Assembly (NCBI RefSeq): GCF_000265425.1
Contig: NC_018014.1
Location: forward strand, 1,550,001-1,614,000
Direction: 5' to 3'
Source of the DNA: Terriglobus roseus DSM 18391
Lineage (GTDB): Bacteria; Acidobacteriota; Terriglobia; Terriglobales; Acidobacteriaceae
DNA: 64,000 bases
Part shown: positions 1 through 11,101 of the stretch, piece by piece
How the letters are laid out: every line of letters starts with the position of its first letter
Position numbering within the stretch: position 1 is the stretch's first letter
Notes under the pieces: generated by a model
What the model saw: the letters and a program-made list of their open reading frames with translations, nothing else
The model's database searches: none
What the model was told of the DNA's origin: nothing
Translations under genes and position numbers: made by a program

Positions 1-43
1 CCAGGTGCAGCAGGTGTATGACGAGACGCATCCTCGGGCGTAG
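1..43 (+). CDS. 3' end of an upstream coding region (partial, unidentified)
   Basis: The frame beginning at base 2 is open from the window edge to a TAG at 41-43 and reads QVQQVYDETHPRA. It has the same orientation as the genes that follow. Only 13 residues are visible, so no family can be assigned and the coding status is a guess based on an open frame and ordinary composition. Confidence 0.3.
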   Translation, partial: QVQQVYDETHPRA

Positions 44-67
44 CACGAAGGTGTGGGAAGTACGTCG

Positions 68-95
68 TTGGCGCACGCTTTTCCTGAGCTAGACT
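68..95 (+). promoter_or_regulatory. Putative promoter giving a nearly leaderless transcript
   Basis: A -35-like TTGGCG (68-73) and a -10-like TAGACT (90-95) are separated by 16 bases. The ATG at 103 lies 7 bases after the -10 box, about where transcription would begin. There is no properly spaced Shine-Dalgarno sequence, which suits a leaderless start. Confidence 0.4.
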
Positions 96-102
96 AAAAA
101 GG

Positions 103-396
103 ATGCGTTTCCGCGCCACACATTTGACGTGCCTTTTGTTGCTGCTTTCGAGCCTGGCGGTATCGGTTCATGCCAGCAACCTGGCGTCGACGCGGACGCC
201 GGGTGATGTGTTTGTCCGGAATCTGCTGCTGCAGGCAGCGGTGGAGGAGTCTGAGCCGGTTCGGTCTGACTTCCCGGAGACGGGGCGTGATGTCTCTGCA
301 GTTCCCACGCCGCACCTGTGGAATGCTGCCCATGCGGTTGCCGGGCCTGTGGCCCATACGGCGCATGTGCATGCGGTGACCGGAAGCAGCCTGTAG
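103..396 (+). CDS. Small secreted protein upstream of secA, candidate secretion monitor
   Basis: This 97-residue protein begins with a clear signal sequence: basic MRFR, a leucine-rich core at about residues 9-20, and a likely cleavage site near VHA-SN. The mature part is short, has no domain I recognise, and ends His/Ala-rich with an AGP tripeptide at residues 80-82. It lies 90 bases upstream of the secA start on the same strand. A small exported protein directly before secA resembles the arrangement of secM-secA in gammaproteobacteria and other secretion-monitor arrest peptides. That parallel is an inference from position and topology, and no sequence similarity to SecM is claimed. It may instead be an unrelated small envelope protein or not translated at all. 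Confidence 0.5.
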   Translation: MRFRATHLTCLLLLLSSLAVSVHASNLASTRTPGDVFVRNLLLQAAVEESEPVRSDFPETGRDVSAVPTPHLWNAAHAVAGPVAHTAHVHAVTGSSL

Positions 397-464
397 CGCG
401 CTGGCAATCTCTGCCAGTTATTGCGGCCATATGAGTTGCCGCGCCCTACTCTCGCGCTACTTTT
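393..464 (+). promoter_or_regulatory. Inverted repeats in the secA leader
   Basis: GTAGCGCG (393-400), which contains the stop codon of the small upstream gene, is perfectly complementary to CGCGCTAC (453-460), and the second arm is followed by TTTT. A hairpin CTGGCA/TGCCAG (401-406 with 412-417) nests inside. A ribosome at the end of the upstream gene would prevent the outer stem from forming. That would suit control of secA by upstream translation, but this is an inference from structure only. Confidence 0.4.
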
Positions 465-486
465 CGCACCAGCAAGGAATATTTCA

Positions 487-3375
<2,889 letters not shown>

Positions 3376-3392
3376 TCGTTTGTAGAGAGAAA

Positions 3393-3420
3393 GGCCGCGA
3401 GCTTGCTCGCGGCCTTTTTG
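3393..3420 (+). terminator. Rho-independent terminator of secA
   Basis: A 9-bp GC-rich stem GGCCGCGAG/CTCGCGGCC (3393-3401 with 3406-3414), with a 4-base loop, is followed by TTTTTG. Confidence 0.9.
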
Positions 3421-3461
3421 TTTGTCCCGAAGACTTCTAGTGTTCTGCTCGATGCGACGTT

Positions 3462-4076
3462 CTAGCCGAGCACTTCGTCCAGAATGACCTTGGCTTTGGT
3501 GGCCAGGGTGCGGGCGCCTTCGATGTCCTGTTTTGTCCAGGCATCGCTGGCCTGCTTCAGGAAGAGGCGTGCCTGTTCGACCTGCTGGGTGTGCAGGGCG
3601 ATGGTTGCGGTCGAGATGCCGGCCAGGCGGCGCGTCTGCGTCTTTAGCAGGTCGTCTGTCTCTTGGAGCAGCGCGGTGTTGGTGGATTCGCCGCCGGTGG
3701 TCAAGTTGCCGAGATCCATGGGCGGCGGTGCTGCGACTGCCGTCTGAGTTGGCGGCGCGGCGGGTGTCGACCGGCGGCGCGGCGGCTGCGGACGGCGGAC
3801 CGGCGGTACGACCAGTGGCAGTTCCGGCGAGGCGATGACGGGTTCTTCCGGCAGCGGTTCCGTTGGGTGTGAGGGTGGGGGGACGCTGATCATCTCTACG
3901 GGCGGCGGTGGTGGCGTTGCCGCGGCGACGATCTTGGGATTGCGATGGCAGCCGGCAAGGAAAAACACCGCTCCGAGTGAGAGCACGATGCGGAAACTAT
4001 GAGGCCACACCGTGCAATCTGCACGGCGGGTTATGCTGCACCCATGCGGGATTGGGACTGCTCTGAACTTCCGCAT
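3462..4076 (-). CDS. Proline-rich lipoprotein, third gene of the two-component operon
   Basis: The product has a lipoprotein signal: hydrophobic VLSLGAVFFLAGC ends in a lipobox LAGC, predicting an acylated cysteine. A long Pro/Arg-rich spacer (about 80 residues) follows, then a helical C-terminal domain (LQETDDLLKTQTRRL ... LATKAKVILDEVLG) that may form a coiled coil. I recognise no enzymatic domain. It lies 28 bases downstream of the histidine kinase gene on the same strand and is probably co-transcribed, so it may be an envelope component linked to that system. The start is uncertain: ATG 4076 gives an unusually long N-region, while GTG 4010 gives a typical signal peptide but has no clear ribosome site. 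Confidence 0.7.
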   Translation of the reverse strand: MRKFRAVPIPHGCSITRRADCTVWPHSFRIVLSLGAVFFLAGCHRNPKIVAAATPPPPPVEMISVPPPSHPTEPLPEEPVIASPELPLVVPPVRRPQPPRRRSTPAAPPTQTAVAAPPPMDLGNLTTGGESTNTALLQETDDLLKTQTRRLAGISTATIALHTQQVEQARLFLKQASDAWTKQDIEGARTLATKAKVILDEVLG

Positions 4077-4104
4077 ATTCCCTAGGATAAATGCGCCGAA
4101 GCCT

Positions 4105-5994
4105 TCATGCGGCACCAGTAATTGCTGTCTTTGACGAGGAGCGAGCGGCGAGCGGAAGCCGCAGCACAAAGCAGGTGCCACGTCCGGGTGATGTTGCGTC
4201 GGTTTCGGATGAGACGTCGATGACGCCGCCGTGCAGCTGCACGATGCGATAGGTCATGGCGAGTCCGATGCCGCTGCCTGTTGCCTTGGTGGTGAAGTAC
4301 AGATCGAAGATCTGCCCAAGACGTTCTGGAGGGATGCCGGTGCCGGTGTCCTTGAGTGAAAGAACTGCCATGTTGCGATCGCGTGCCAGGTTGATGTGCA
4401 GCACGCCGCCGTCTGGCATGGCCTGCATTGCGTTCAGTGCGATGTTGAGCAGGGCCTGGCGCAGGAGTTCCGCATCGGCTACGACCCTGACGGGTACGGA
4501 GGGCGAGTCTTCGGTAATGGCGACGGCGACGTTGTGTCGGTCCGCCTCGGCAGCGATCAGTTGTGTGACAGCCTGGACGATAGGCAGCAAGGGCTGCTCC
4601 TGCAAGCGCGGCTCCATGGGGCGCGAGAAGTCGGCTAGCGTCTGGACGACGCGGTCCAGCCGGCTCATCTCGCTTGCGAGTACATCCACGTGTCGCTGCG
4701 CGTCGGCATTGGGATTCTTAGAGAGCTTGCCGCGAAGCAGTTCCAAGTGAACGACCATGGCGTTGATCGGATTCTTGACCTCGTGGCCGACGCCTGCGGT
4801 CAGTCGCCCGATGCTTGCCATGCGGCGTGCGACTTCGATCTCGCGCTCCAGCTCTTCCTGCGCTGCGACGTCATGCAGCGTGAGCAGGGCTCCCATGCCG
4901 CTGCCAGGAAAACAGTCCAGTGTGAGTTCGATGGTGCGACCGCTGTCCATGGGGACAGCAAGATCTCGCACGCTGCGGCGCTCGGCGATAAGCTGCGAAA
5001 GGAGGAAGCCAAGGGCGGTTGAGGGAGGGAAGACCTCGCTCAGTGGCGTTCCGGCTGCTGGTGTCATGCCTGCGGCGAGGAAGTTGGCGGTAGAGTCGCT
5101 GGCGATGGCGATGCGCAGGTCCGCGGTGAAGAGCATAACGCCATCCTTCAGCGTTTGCAGCATGCTGTTCAGGTTGGTGGCCATCTCCGTGCGCGTCTGT
5201 TCGCTGGTGCGGATCTGTTCATCGATGCGGCTGATGGTGGACGATACGCGCTGGACCGCATCCTGCGATGCGGAGGCCTCCGCTGCTGCACGCTCGGCAC
5301 CGCTGCGTGCGGAGATCACTTCTAACTCACGCCCAATCTGCTCGATCGGCCGCAGCGCGACAGCAGAAATGGCCGCGGCGACGATCAGCGATCCTCCGAG
5401 CGCAAAGAGGCAGACGATGACGGCGTCGCGCAGCCAAGGAGCGTAGGCGTTGCGCAGCAGCGTGGACCGGATGCCCAGGTGTGCGACGAGGAAGGGCTGG
5501 CCGTTGCGTTCCAGCGGCAGGCTTACATCCAGTGTTTCCGGCGCGCCGAAGAGCAGCTTGCGCTTGCTAAGCAGCGAGTTGCCACTGGCCGTCGCGAAAG
5601 AGCGGCGGTGTGGCGTGGCTGCGTCGACCATGGAGGGATCGGTGCTGACCAGGACGCGGCCGCTCGCCGTTGAAACATAGGCATCCTGCAGGCTGGACGA
5701 GTAACGGACAAAGCCGTCCAGCGTGCTTTGCAGTGTGTCGTCAGTCTGCAGCGCGTGCTCAATGGCGACGGCGAAGGCCGCTTCGCCCGCTTCAGCAGGG
5801 GGATTCTCCTTCAGGCCGCGCTGCAGTGCGGTACGGGTGGCAGCAAGAATCTGATGCACCAGCACGTCGTTCGCAGCTTCCGTCTGGCCGATGCGTTCCC
5901 GCAGCAGCTCGGATAAAAAGACGAGCGACAGCACCACCGTCAGCACGAAGGTGAAGAGCAGTGTTGCGGCGATCAGTTGCGAGCGAAGGCGCAT
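4105..5994 (-). CDS. Membrane-bound sensor histidine kinase (NtrB/ZraS-like)
   Basis: This 629-residue kinase has a transmembrane segment at about 8-30, a periplasmic sensor region of about 160 residues, a second transmembrane segment near 189-212, a HAMP-like linker, a PAS-like region (275-375), a HisKA domain with the phospho-acceptor in GVGHEVKNPIN, and an HATPase domain with NIALNAMQAMPDGG (N box), DTGTGIPP (G1) and GSGIGLAM (G2). The H-box of the E-x-K-N-P type is typical of NtrB-class kinases that partner with sigma-54 activators. The gene begins 5 bases after the stop of the adjacent NtrC-type regulator, so the two are surely a cognate pair in one operon. The signal sensed cannot be read from sequence. 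Confidence 0.93.
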   Translation of the reverse strand: MRLRSQLIAATLLFTFVLTVVLSLVFLSELLRERIGQTEAANDVLVHQILAATRTALQRGLKENPPAEAGEAAFAVAIEHALQTDDTLQSTLDGFVRYSSSLQDAYVSTASGRVLVSTDPSMVDAATPHRRSFATASGNSLLSKRKLLFGAPETLDVSLPLERNGQPFLVAHLGIRSTLLRNAYAPWLRDAVIVCLFALGGSLIVAAAISAVALRPIEQIGRELEVISARSGAERAAAEASASQDAVQRVSSTISRIDEQIRTSEQTRTEMATNLNSMLQTLKDGVMLFTADLRIAIASDSTANFLAAGMTPAAGTPLSEVFPPSTALGFLLSQLIAERRSVRDLAVPMDSGRTIELTLDCFPGSGMGALLTLHDVAAQEELEREIEVARRMASIGRLTAGVGHEVKNPINAMVVHLELLRGKLSKNPNADAQRHVDVLASEMSRLDRVVQTLADFSRPMEPRLQEQPLLPIVQAVTQLIAAEADRHNVAVAITEDSPSVPVRVVADAELLRQALLNIALNAMQAMPDGGVLHINLARDRNMAVLSLKDTGTGIPPERLGQIFDLYFTTKATGSGIGLAMTYRIVQLHGGVIDVSSETDATSPGRGTCFVLRLPLAARSSSKTAITGAA

Positions 5995-5999
5995 TCGAA

Positions 6000-7430
6000 T
6001 CAGGCTTCCTTATCGTCGAGTGCGTATTCCTTGAGTTTGTTCTGCAGCGTCTTGGAGCTGATGCCGAGGATCTCTGCCGCGCGCGTCTTGTTGTTGCGCG
6101 TGGACTGGAGCGTCTTCAGGATGAGCTGCTTCTCCGCCTCATCGACTGTTGTGCCGACGCTGAGGTGAACCATGTCGCTGGCGACTGCATTTTCCGTTAC
6201 GGCTGAATGGGCACCACTCGAAAGATGTGCGCCGTGTGCGGGTGGGGTGTGCGCCGCGTCTCCAAAGCCCGGGGGCAGGTGCGAGACATCAAGCGTTTTG
6301 TTGTTGGAGAGGATGACCGCACGTTCGATGGTGTTGCGCAGTTCGCGTGCGTTGCCGGGCCAGCTATAGGTCAGGAAGCGCTCCATGACGGGCCGCGCAA
6401 TGCCGGGTACCGTAGTTCCGTGACGCGTGTTCATCTCGTCGATCATGGCCGCGACCATGGCGGGGATGTCGTCACGGTGTTCGCGTAGGGGCGGCATCTG
6501 GATATTGAAGACATTAAGGCGGTAGAAGAGATCGCCGCGCAGTTCGCCTGCGGAGACGGCTGTGTGGGGATCTTTGTTGGTGGCTGCGATCACCCGCACG
6601 TTGACCGGGATTTCGTCGCGAGAGCCCAGGCGGCGCAGCTTGCGGTCTTCCAGGACACGCAGCAGCTTGGTCTGGGTTGCGGCGGGCATCTCGCCGATCT
6701 CGTCGAGAAGGAGTGTGCCCTCTTCAGCCAGTTCAAAGCAGCCGGCACGACGCTCCTGCGCGCCGGTGAAGGCGCCGCGTTCGTGCCCGAAGATCTCACT
6801 TTCGATGAGCGTTTCCGGAATGGCCGCGCAGTTTACGGCGACGAAGGGCTTGTTGCGGCGGCCACTCATAAGGTGCAGCGCGCGCGCGGCAAGTTCCTTG
6901 CCGGTGCCGCTCTCGCCCGTAATGAGGACGCTGACGTTGTTGGGCGCGATCTTTTCGATCATGGTGAAGATCTCGCGCATTTGCGGCGAGGAGCCGACCA
7001 GCGGGCCCAGTCGGCCGGTGGCCTCTGCCTCAGACTCCTCCTGTGCGATCTCTTCGTTGGCTTCCGTCTGCTGTCGCGCGTTCTGGAGGATGGTCTTCAG
7101 GCGCTGCGGATCGACCGGCTTCTGCAGATAGTCGTACGCGCCCATGCGCATGGCATCGACGGCAGAGTCAATCGAGCCCTGCGCGGTGAGCACGACGACG
7201 GCAACCTGCTGTGGAAGTTCACTGATGCGGTCCAGCAACTGCAGGCCGTCCATGCGCGGCATCATCATGTCTGTCACGACGACGTCCGGCGACCAGCGCA
7301 CGACGGCGTCAAGGCCGGCAGCGCCGTCCACGGCGGTCTCCGTACGGTATCCCCAGGATGCAATCAGCTCCGCCAGTCCTGCGCGTGCGTTCGGCTCGTC
7401 TTCGACGACCAGTACTTTGGTCTGTGCCAA
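6000..7430 (-). CDS. Sigma-54-dependent NtrC-family response regulator
   Basis: The 476-residue product has three parts. A receiver domain carries the acidic pair VVEDE and the phosphorylation-site Asp in VVVTDMMMPRMDG. A sigma-54 AAA+ domain has Walker A GESGTGKE, the sigma-54-contacting GAFTGA loop and Walker B LLLDEIGEMP. A Fis-type HTH (AAEILGISSKTLQNKL) lies at the C-terminus. All activator motifs are intact, so it should open sigma-54 promoters after phosphorylation by the kinase encoded just downstream. Translation probably starts at TTG 7430, preceded by GAGAGAGGG at good distance. It is the first gene of a three-gene minus-strand operon and is divergent from the rhodanese gene. Confidence 0.95.
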   Translation of the reverse strand: MAQTKVLVVEDEPNARAGLAELIASWGYRTETAVDGAAGLDAVVRWSPDVVVTDMMMPRMDGLQLLDRISELPQQVAVVVLTAQGSIDSAVDAMRMGAYDYLQKPVDPQRLKTILQNARQQTEANEEIAQEESEAEATGRLGPLVGSSPQMREIFTMIEKIAPNNVSVLITGESGTGKELAARALHLMSGRRNKPFVAVNCAAIPETLIESEIFGHERGAFTGAQERRAGCFELAEEGTLLLDEIGEMPAATQTKLLRVLEDRKLRRLGSRDEIPVNVRVIAATNKDPHTAVSAGELRGDLFYRLNVFNIQMPPLREHRDDIPAMVAAMIDEMNTRHGTTVPGIARPVMERFLTYSWPGNARELRNTIERAVILSNNKTLDVSHLPPGFGDAAHTPPAHGAHLSSGAHSAVTENAVASDMVHLSVGTTVDEAEKQLILKTLQSTRNNKTRAAEILGISSKTLQNKLKEYALDDKEA

Positions 7431-7488
7431 TGAAACCCTCTCTCGTTCGATCTGTCGTTTGATGCCGCGCAGCCAACTAAGTTTGCGT

Positions 7489-7827
7489 ATGCTGAATCTT
7501 GTGTTGCCCTATGAGATCAGCGTCGCGGAGGTTGCGCAACTACGCGCAGCCGGAACCCCTTTTACTTTGCTGGATGTGCGGGAACCTTGGGAAATTGCCA
7601 CGGCCAGCATCAGCGGCAGCCTGAACGTGCCCATGGGAGAGATCCCGGCGCGCGCCAACCAGGAGCTTGACCCGGATGCGCACATCGTCGTGGTGTGCCA
7701 CCATGGTGCGCGGTCGTTGTCCGTGACGGCATGGTTGCGGCGCGAAGGCTTTGAGCAGGCACAGTCTATGGCGGGCGGGATCGACCAGTGGACGCGCGAG
7801 ATCGACGGCGCGGTGCCGTTGTATTAA
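7489..7827 (+). CDS. Single-domain rhodanese-like protein
   Basis: This 112-residue protein is one rhodanese domain: LLDVREPWE, then GSLNVPMGEIP, the catalytic loop CHHGARS with its persulfide-forming cysteine, and a C-terminal GGIDQW motif. Such GlpE/PspE-type enzymes carry sulfane sulfur between donors and thiophilic acceptors in the cytoplasm. No Shine-Dalgarno sequence precedes the ATG, while a -10-like TAAGTT lies 5 bases upstream, so the message may be leaderless; GTG 7501 is an alternative start. The gene is divergent from the NtrC-type regulator. It might supply sulfur to carrier proteins such as the MoaD-like product at 28 kb, but nothing in the sequence links them directly. Confidence 0.88.
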   Translation: MLNLVLPYEISVAEVAQLRAAGTPFTLLDVREPWEIATASISGSLNVPMGEIPARANQELDPDAHIVVVCHHGARSLSVTAWLRREGFEQAQSMAGGIDQWTREIDGAVPLY

Positions 7828-7865
7828 GCGAACCCGCTTCTACCAGTGACATGCAATATCTTTCC

Positions 7866-7892
7866 TCATGCTGTTGGCGGTGACGCCGATAG
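7866..7892 (+). promoter_or_regulatory. Putative sigma-28 (FliA) promoter of flagellin
   Basis: GCCGATAG (7885-7892) matches the flagellar sigma-28 -10 consensus GCCGATAA at 7 of 8 positions. A weak -35-like TCATGCTG sits at 7866-7873 with 11 bases between. It lies 67 bases upstream of the flagellin start, as expected for a late flagellar gene. Confidence 0.6.
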
Positions 7893-7959
7893 AGCTTTTG
7901 AGCGCCGTGGAATGGCGTAGAAGTTCAATCTCAAAACGCTGATAAGCAGGAGCAAAGCG

Positions 7960-8814
7960 ATGTCCCTCGGTGTACTGAATAACATCTCTGCCATCTACGC
8001 CCAGAACAGTCTGAGCAACACGCGGGCGAATCTTTCGAAGACGCTGCAGCAGCTTTCCTCGGGTTCGCGCATCAACTCAGGCGCGGATGATGCGGCCGGC
8101 CTGGCTGTTGCGGACGGTCTTGCGGCCAACGTAACCGCCCTGTCGCAGTCCACGCGCAACGCCAGCGATGCGACCGGTCTGCTGCAGACCGCCGATGGTG
8201 CCCTGTCGCAGGTGACCTCGCTGCTGAATCGCGCTGTGACACTGGCAACGCAGGCGGCAAACGGCACTTTGAGCACCAGCCAGGTCTCTTCTGCGAACCA
8301 GGAGTACCAGAACATCCTGACGCAGATCGGAAACATTGGCTCCACGACCAACTTCAACGGCACGTCGGTCTTCTCGTCCACGGCGCGTAACTTCTTCGTC
8401 TCTGACGGCACAACCGCAGGTTCGTCCACCTACAGCGACACGGTGGGCACCTTGAGCGCTTCCAGCGTGGGTACCACCAGCGGCGGTGGCGGCGTCGACT
8501 TCACCGCGAGTTCGATCTCGTCCCTGTCGGCGTCTTCGGCTACCAGCGTTCTTACGGCACTGACAAGCGCGATCGGCGACGTTGCCTACCAGCGCGGCAC
8601 CCTGGGCGCCGACATCAACCAGCTTGCTTCGGCACAGTCGGTCGCGGCCAGCGAGCAGACGAATCTGACGGCGGCGGAAGACAGTATTCGGGCGACGGAT
8701 TATGGCCAGGCCGCTTCGAACTTGTCGAAGTACCAGGTGCTGTCGCAGACGGGTATCAGCGCTCTGGCGCAGGCCAACAGCGTGCAGCAGGAAGTTACCA
8801 AGCTGCTGCAATAA
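7960..8814 (+). CDS. fliC: Flagellin
   Basis: Flagellin is the filament subunit exported through the flagellar type III apparatus. The 284-residue protein has a conserved N-terminal D0/D1 helix region (NSLSNTRANLSKTLQQLSSG and INSGADDAAGLAVADGL) and a C-terminal D1/D0 region (ATDYGQAASNLSKYQVLSQ ... ALAQANSVQQEVTKLLQ), joined by a short Ser/Thr/Gly-rich centre. It therefore has almost no variable D2/D3 domains and is a minimal flagellin. GGAG precedes the ATG. It heads a late flagellar set with fliD and fliS and has a likely sigma-28 promoter and its own terminator, which suits high expression apart from the downstream genes. Confidence 0.97.
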   Translation: MSLGVLNNISAIYAQNSLSNTRANLSKTLQQLSSGSRINSGADDAAGLAVADGLAANVTALSQSTRNASDATGLLQTADGALSQVTSLLNRAVTLATQAANGTLSTSQVSSANQEYQNILTQIGNIGSTTNFNGTSVFSSTARNFFVSDGTTAGSSTYSDTVGTLSASSVGTTSGGGGVDFTASSISSLSASSATSVLTALTSAIGDVAYQRGTLGADINQLASAQSVAASEQTNLTAAEDSIRATDYGQAASNLSKYQVLSQTGISALAQANSVQQEVTKLLQ

Positions 8815-8832
8815 TTAGCGGTTCGCAGGGCA

Positions 8833-8872
8833 AATGGGGCGCGGATGAAATTCATTCGCGCCCATTCTTTTT
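8833..8872 (+). terminator. Terminator of flagellin
   Basis: A long imperfect stem (left arm from AATGGGGCGCG, right arm CGCGCCCATT, extended by ATGAA/TTCAT) is followed by CTTTTT. It has about 15 pairs, one G bulge and one G-U pair. Confidence 0.85.
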
Positions 8873-8976
8873 CGCTGTGCAGGACGGTCTTGCCTGCGTG
8901 TTTCTTACGTGCCACTAATCGTCAGCGCATTTGCCGTGGCAGGGCGCGTGCATCGATGCGCAGACAGGAGTGCAAC

Positions 8977-10332
8977 ATGGCAGTGGTCGGGATCAGTTTC
9001 GGATCGGCGACAAGCGGCAAAGGCTTTGACGTCGCCGCCACCGTGACCAGCATCATGACGAACATGCGTGCGCCGGAGACTGCGTGGGCGACGCAGACGA
9101 CGGCACTGACTGCGCAGGACGCGGCGCTGAGTTCGCTGGGAACGGACATGTCTGCTCTTTCGACAGCGCTGGCGACGCTGACTGCGTTTGATGGGGCGTT
9201 CTCTCAGAAGCAAGGCGCTGTGAGCGATACGTCGGCGGTCGCGCTGACCAATGCGACGACGGACGCTTCGGCCGGCATGCACACGCTCACAGTGCAGAAT
9301 CTGGCCAACTCAAGTCAGGTGCACTCAAGTGCGATCCCGTCGGGACTTACGCTTGGCGGCAGTTTCACACTGCAGATCGGCTCGGGCGCGAGTAAGACCA
9401 TCACGCTGGATGCGACGAACAACAGCGTCGCGGGCCTGGCGGCGGCGATCAACAATCTGAACGAGGGCGTGAGCGCAACGGTCATTACGGACAGCACCGG
9501 CTCGCGGCTGTCGCTGACGGGACCCAGCGGTGCGGAGAACGAGCTGACGATCGACGCGAGCGGCCTGACGGATTCGGGCGGTAACAGCGTGAGCATGACC
9601 GAAACGCAGGCTGCGGCGGATGCGCAGTACACGCTGGACGGGATACCGCTCACGAGCAGTTCCAACACCATCTCAACCGCGTTGAACGGCGTGACCTTTC
9701 AGTTGCTGGGGACGACGAGCCGCGCTGTGACGATGCAGATTGCGAACGACACCAGCACCATCTCGTCCGCCCTTGCCAGCTTCGTCTCGGCGTTTAATAC
9801 TCTCGCGACGGCGCTCGCGGGCCAAGAGGCGAAAAACTCGACGGGTGCTGCGGAGCCTCTTTTCGGCGACCAGACGTTGTCGCTGATCCAATCGCAGATC
9901 TCCACGGCACTGGCCTTTGCGACAGGCAATACCGGCAAGAGCAGCAACCTGGCGCAACTGGGTATCACGGTCGGCACGGGCGGGCAGTTATCGCTGGATA
10001 GCAGTGCGCTCTCGACGGCGCTCTCCACCAACTTTGCCGGAGTCAGCAACTTCTTCCAGAATGTAGGCGACTTCGGACAGAACCTGACCACAGTCCTGAA
10101 CGGTCTGGGGAACTCAGGGAATGGCGCGCTGGCTCTGCGGAGCGCTCAAAACACCTCGCAGGAGAAGACGCTTGCCGACAACAAGACCAACCTGGAGACG
10201 CGATTGGCAACCTACCAGACCCAGCTGACCAGCGAACTGAACTCGGCGAACGAGGTTCTGCAGAGCATACCGTCTCGACTCAGTGAGATCGACCAGATCT
10301 TTGCAGCGATCACGGGTTATAAGAGCAGCTAA
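8977..10332 (+). CDS. fliD: Flagellar filament capping protein FliD (hook-associated protein 2)
   Basis: FliD caps the filament tip and directs insertion of flagellin. The 451-residue product shows the FliD N-terminal domain (DVAATVTSIMTNMRAPE ... LSSLGTDMSALSTALATL), a central flagellin-hook IN-type region with VQNLANSSQVHS, and a C-terminal domain ending in a coiled helix (LETRLATYQTQLTSELNSAN). The ATG at 8977 is preceded by AGGAG with 6 bases between, and gives a normal FliD beginning. The frame stays open further upstream, but that part overlaps the flagellin terminator and is unlikely to be translated. FliS follows after a short gap, the usual late flagellar order. Confidence 0.95.
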   Translation: MAVVGISFGSATSGKGFDVAATVTSIMTNMRAPETAWATQTTALTAQDAALSSLGTDMSALSTALATLTAFDGAFSQKQGAVSDTSAVALTNATTDASAGMHTLTVQNLANSSQVHSSAIPSGLTLGGSFTLQIGSGASKTITLDATNNSVAGLAAAINNLNEGVSATVITDSTGSRLSLTGPSGAENELTIDASGLTDSGGNSVSMTETQAAADAQYTLDGIPLTSSSNTISTALNGVTFQLLGTTSRAVTMQIANDTSTISSALASFVSAFNTLATALAGQEAKNSTGAAEPLFGDQTLSLIQSQISTALAFATGNTGKSSNLAQLGITVGTGGQLSLDSSALSTALSTNFAGVSNFFQNVGDFGQNLTTVLNGLGNSGNGALALRSAQNTSQEKTLADNKTNLETRLATYQTQLTSELNSANEVLQSIPSRLSEIDQIFAAITGYKSS

Positions 10333-10355
10333 TTTTTCGGCGGAGGGTGACAACG

Positions 10356-10826
10356 ATGAACTATCAGGAACATGCGCTTGCCGGAGCTACCGGCGTGGAC
10401 TTGATCGTTGCCCTGTACGACGGCTGGATCCGTTTTCTTCATCGGGCAGCGGACGCGGCAGACGACGACGATGTTATCGAGCGCCGCTTTGCAGTGAAGC
10501 GTTCGCTCGATATCCTGATGTATCTCGAAGCGCGTCTGCGGCCGGATATCGGCGGCGAGCCGGCGCGGGCTCTTTCTGACTTTTATGCAGCCATGTTCAC
10601 CATGACACTGGAGGCTTCCAGCGCGGGGTCTGCTAAGGAATTACGCAAGGTCGTTGACTGCGTGCGGAACGTGAAGGAGGCGTGGGTGATCGTCGCTCGC
10701 GATCCTGAGGCGAACCGTGTCCTGCCACGCGAACTGCGTACCGCGCAGGAACGGCGTCCGCAGGCATCGGCGTTATTTCCACCGGCAAGTGCCAATACCG
10801 TCCAAACGACCAAATGGAGCGCCTGA
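10356..10826 (+). CDS. fliS: Flagellin export chaperone FliS
   Basis: FliS binds the C-terminal helix of flagellin in the cytoplasm and prevents early polymerisation. The 156-residue product begins MNYQEHALAGATGVDLIVALYDGWIR, close to the FliS pattern of a tyrosine-containing N-terminal cap followed by a helical bundle. The ATG at 10356 has GGAGGG with 8 bases between; an in-frame GTG at 10347 overlaps that site and is less likely. The C-terminal 40 residues (Arg/Pro-rich) extend past the usual four-helix core. The gene lies 23 bases after fliD and is probably co-transcribed with it. Confidence 0.9.
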   Translation: MNYQEHALAGATGVDLIVALYDGWIRFLHRAADAADDDDVIERRFAVKRSLDILMYLEARLRPDIGGEPARALSDFYAAMFTMTLEASSAGSAKELRKVVDCVRNVKEAWVIVARDPEANRVLPRELRTAQERRPQASALFPPASANTVQTTKWSA

Positions 10827-10892
10827 TTTCGATCGGTATCGAAAGATATTGCCGCGAATTGGCGTTGTCAGGTGTACTCTGCATGAAACTTT

Positions 10893-10912
10893 GCTCCTCA
10901 ACGTTGAGGAGC
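10893..10912. repeat. Perfect 20-bp palindrome downstream of fliS
   Basis: GCTCCTCAAC is followed at once by its exact reverse complement. There is no loop and no T-run behind it, so it looks more like a dimeric protein binding site than a terminator. It lies 66 bases after fliS and about 190 bases before the HTH gene. The rest of 10827-11101 holds only a small CCCGA/TCGGG hairpin at 10955-10968. Confidence 0.6.
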
Positions 10913-11101
10913 GGAAGATACTAACGCTTTTGGCCAATAAGTAGTGTTAACAGGCCCGATTTGTCGGGTATCTGGCACAATATCACTTAGTCTGCTAAGG
11001 AAACCAAGGTGGGTGGTAGCGCATCTTTTCCTATGTAGCCTGGTCGTTAAAAGTCGGTATGCGCAGTGCATGCCATCATCCCCCCGCTGCCGAGGTGTAG
11101 T

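Noticed and set aside
8845..8976. A longer N-terminus for FliD beginning at 8845.
   Set aside because: It overlaps the flagellin terminator, encodes a Cys/Arg-rich stretch unlike FliD, and a good ribosome site sits before ATG 8977.
10717..10944. A 75-codon frame overlapping the end of fliS.
   Set aside because: It lies mostly inside fliS in another frame, passes through the palindrome and has no ribosome binding site.
10970..10995. A TGGCAC-containing stretch that might be a sigma-54 promoter, given the NtrC-type regulator in the window.
   Set aside because: The -12 element is missing: the base pair at the right distance is CT, not GC.
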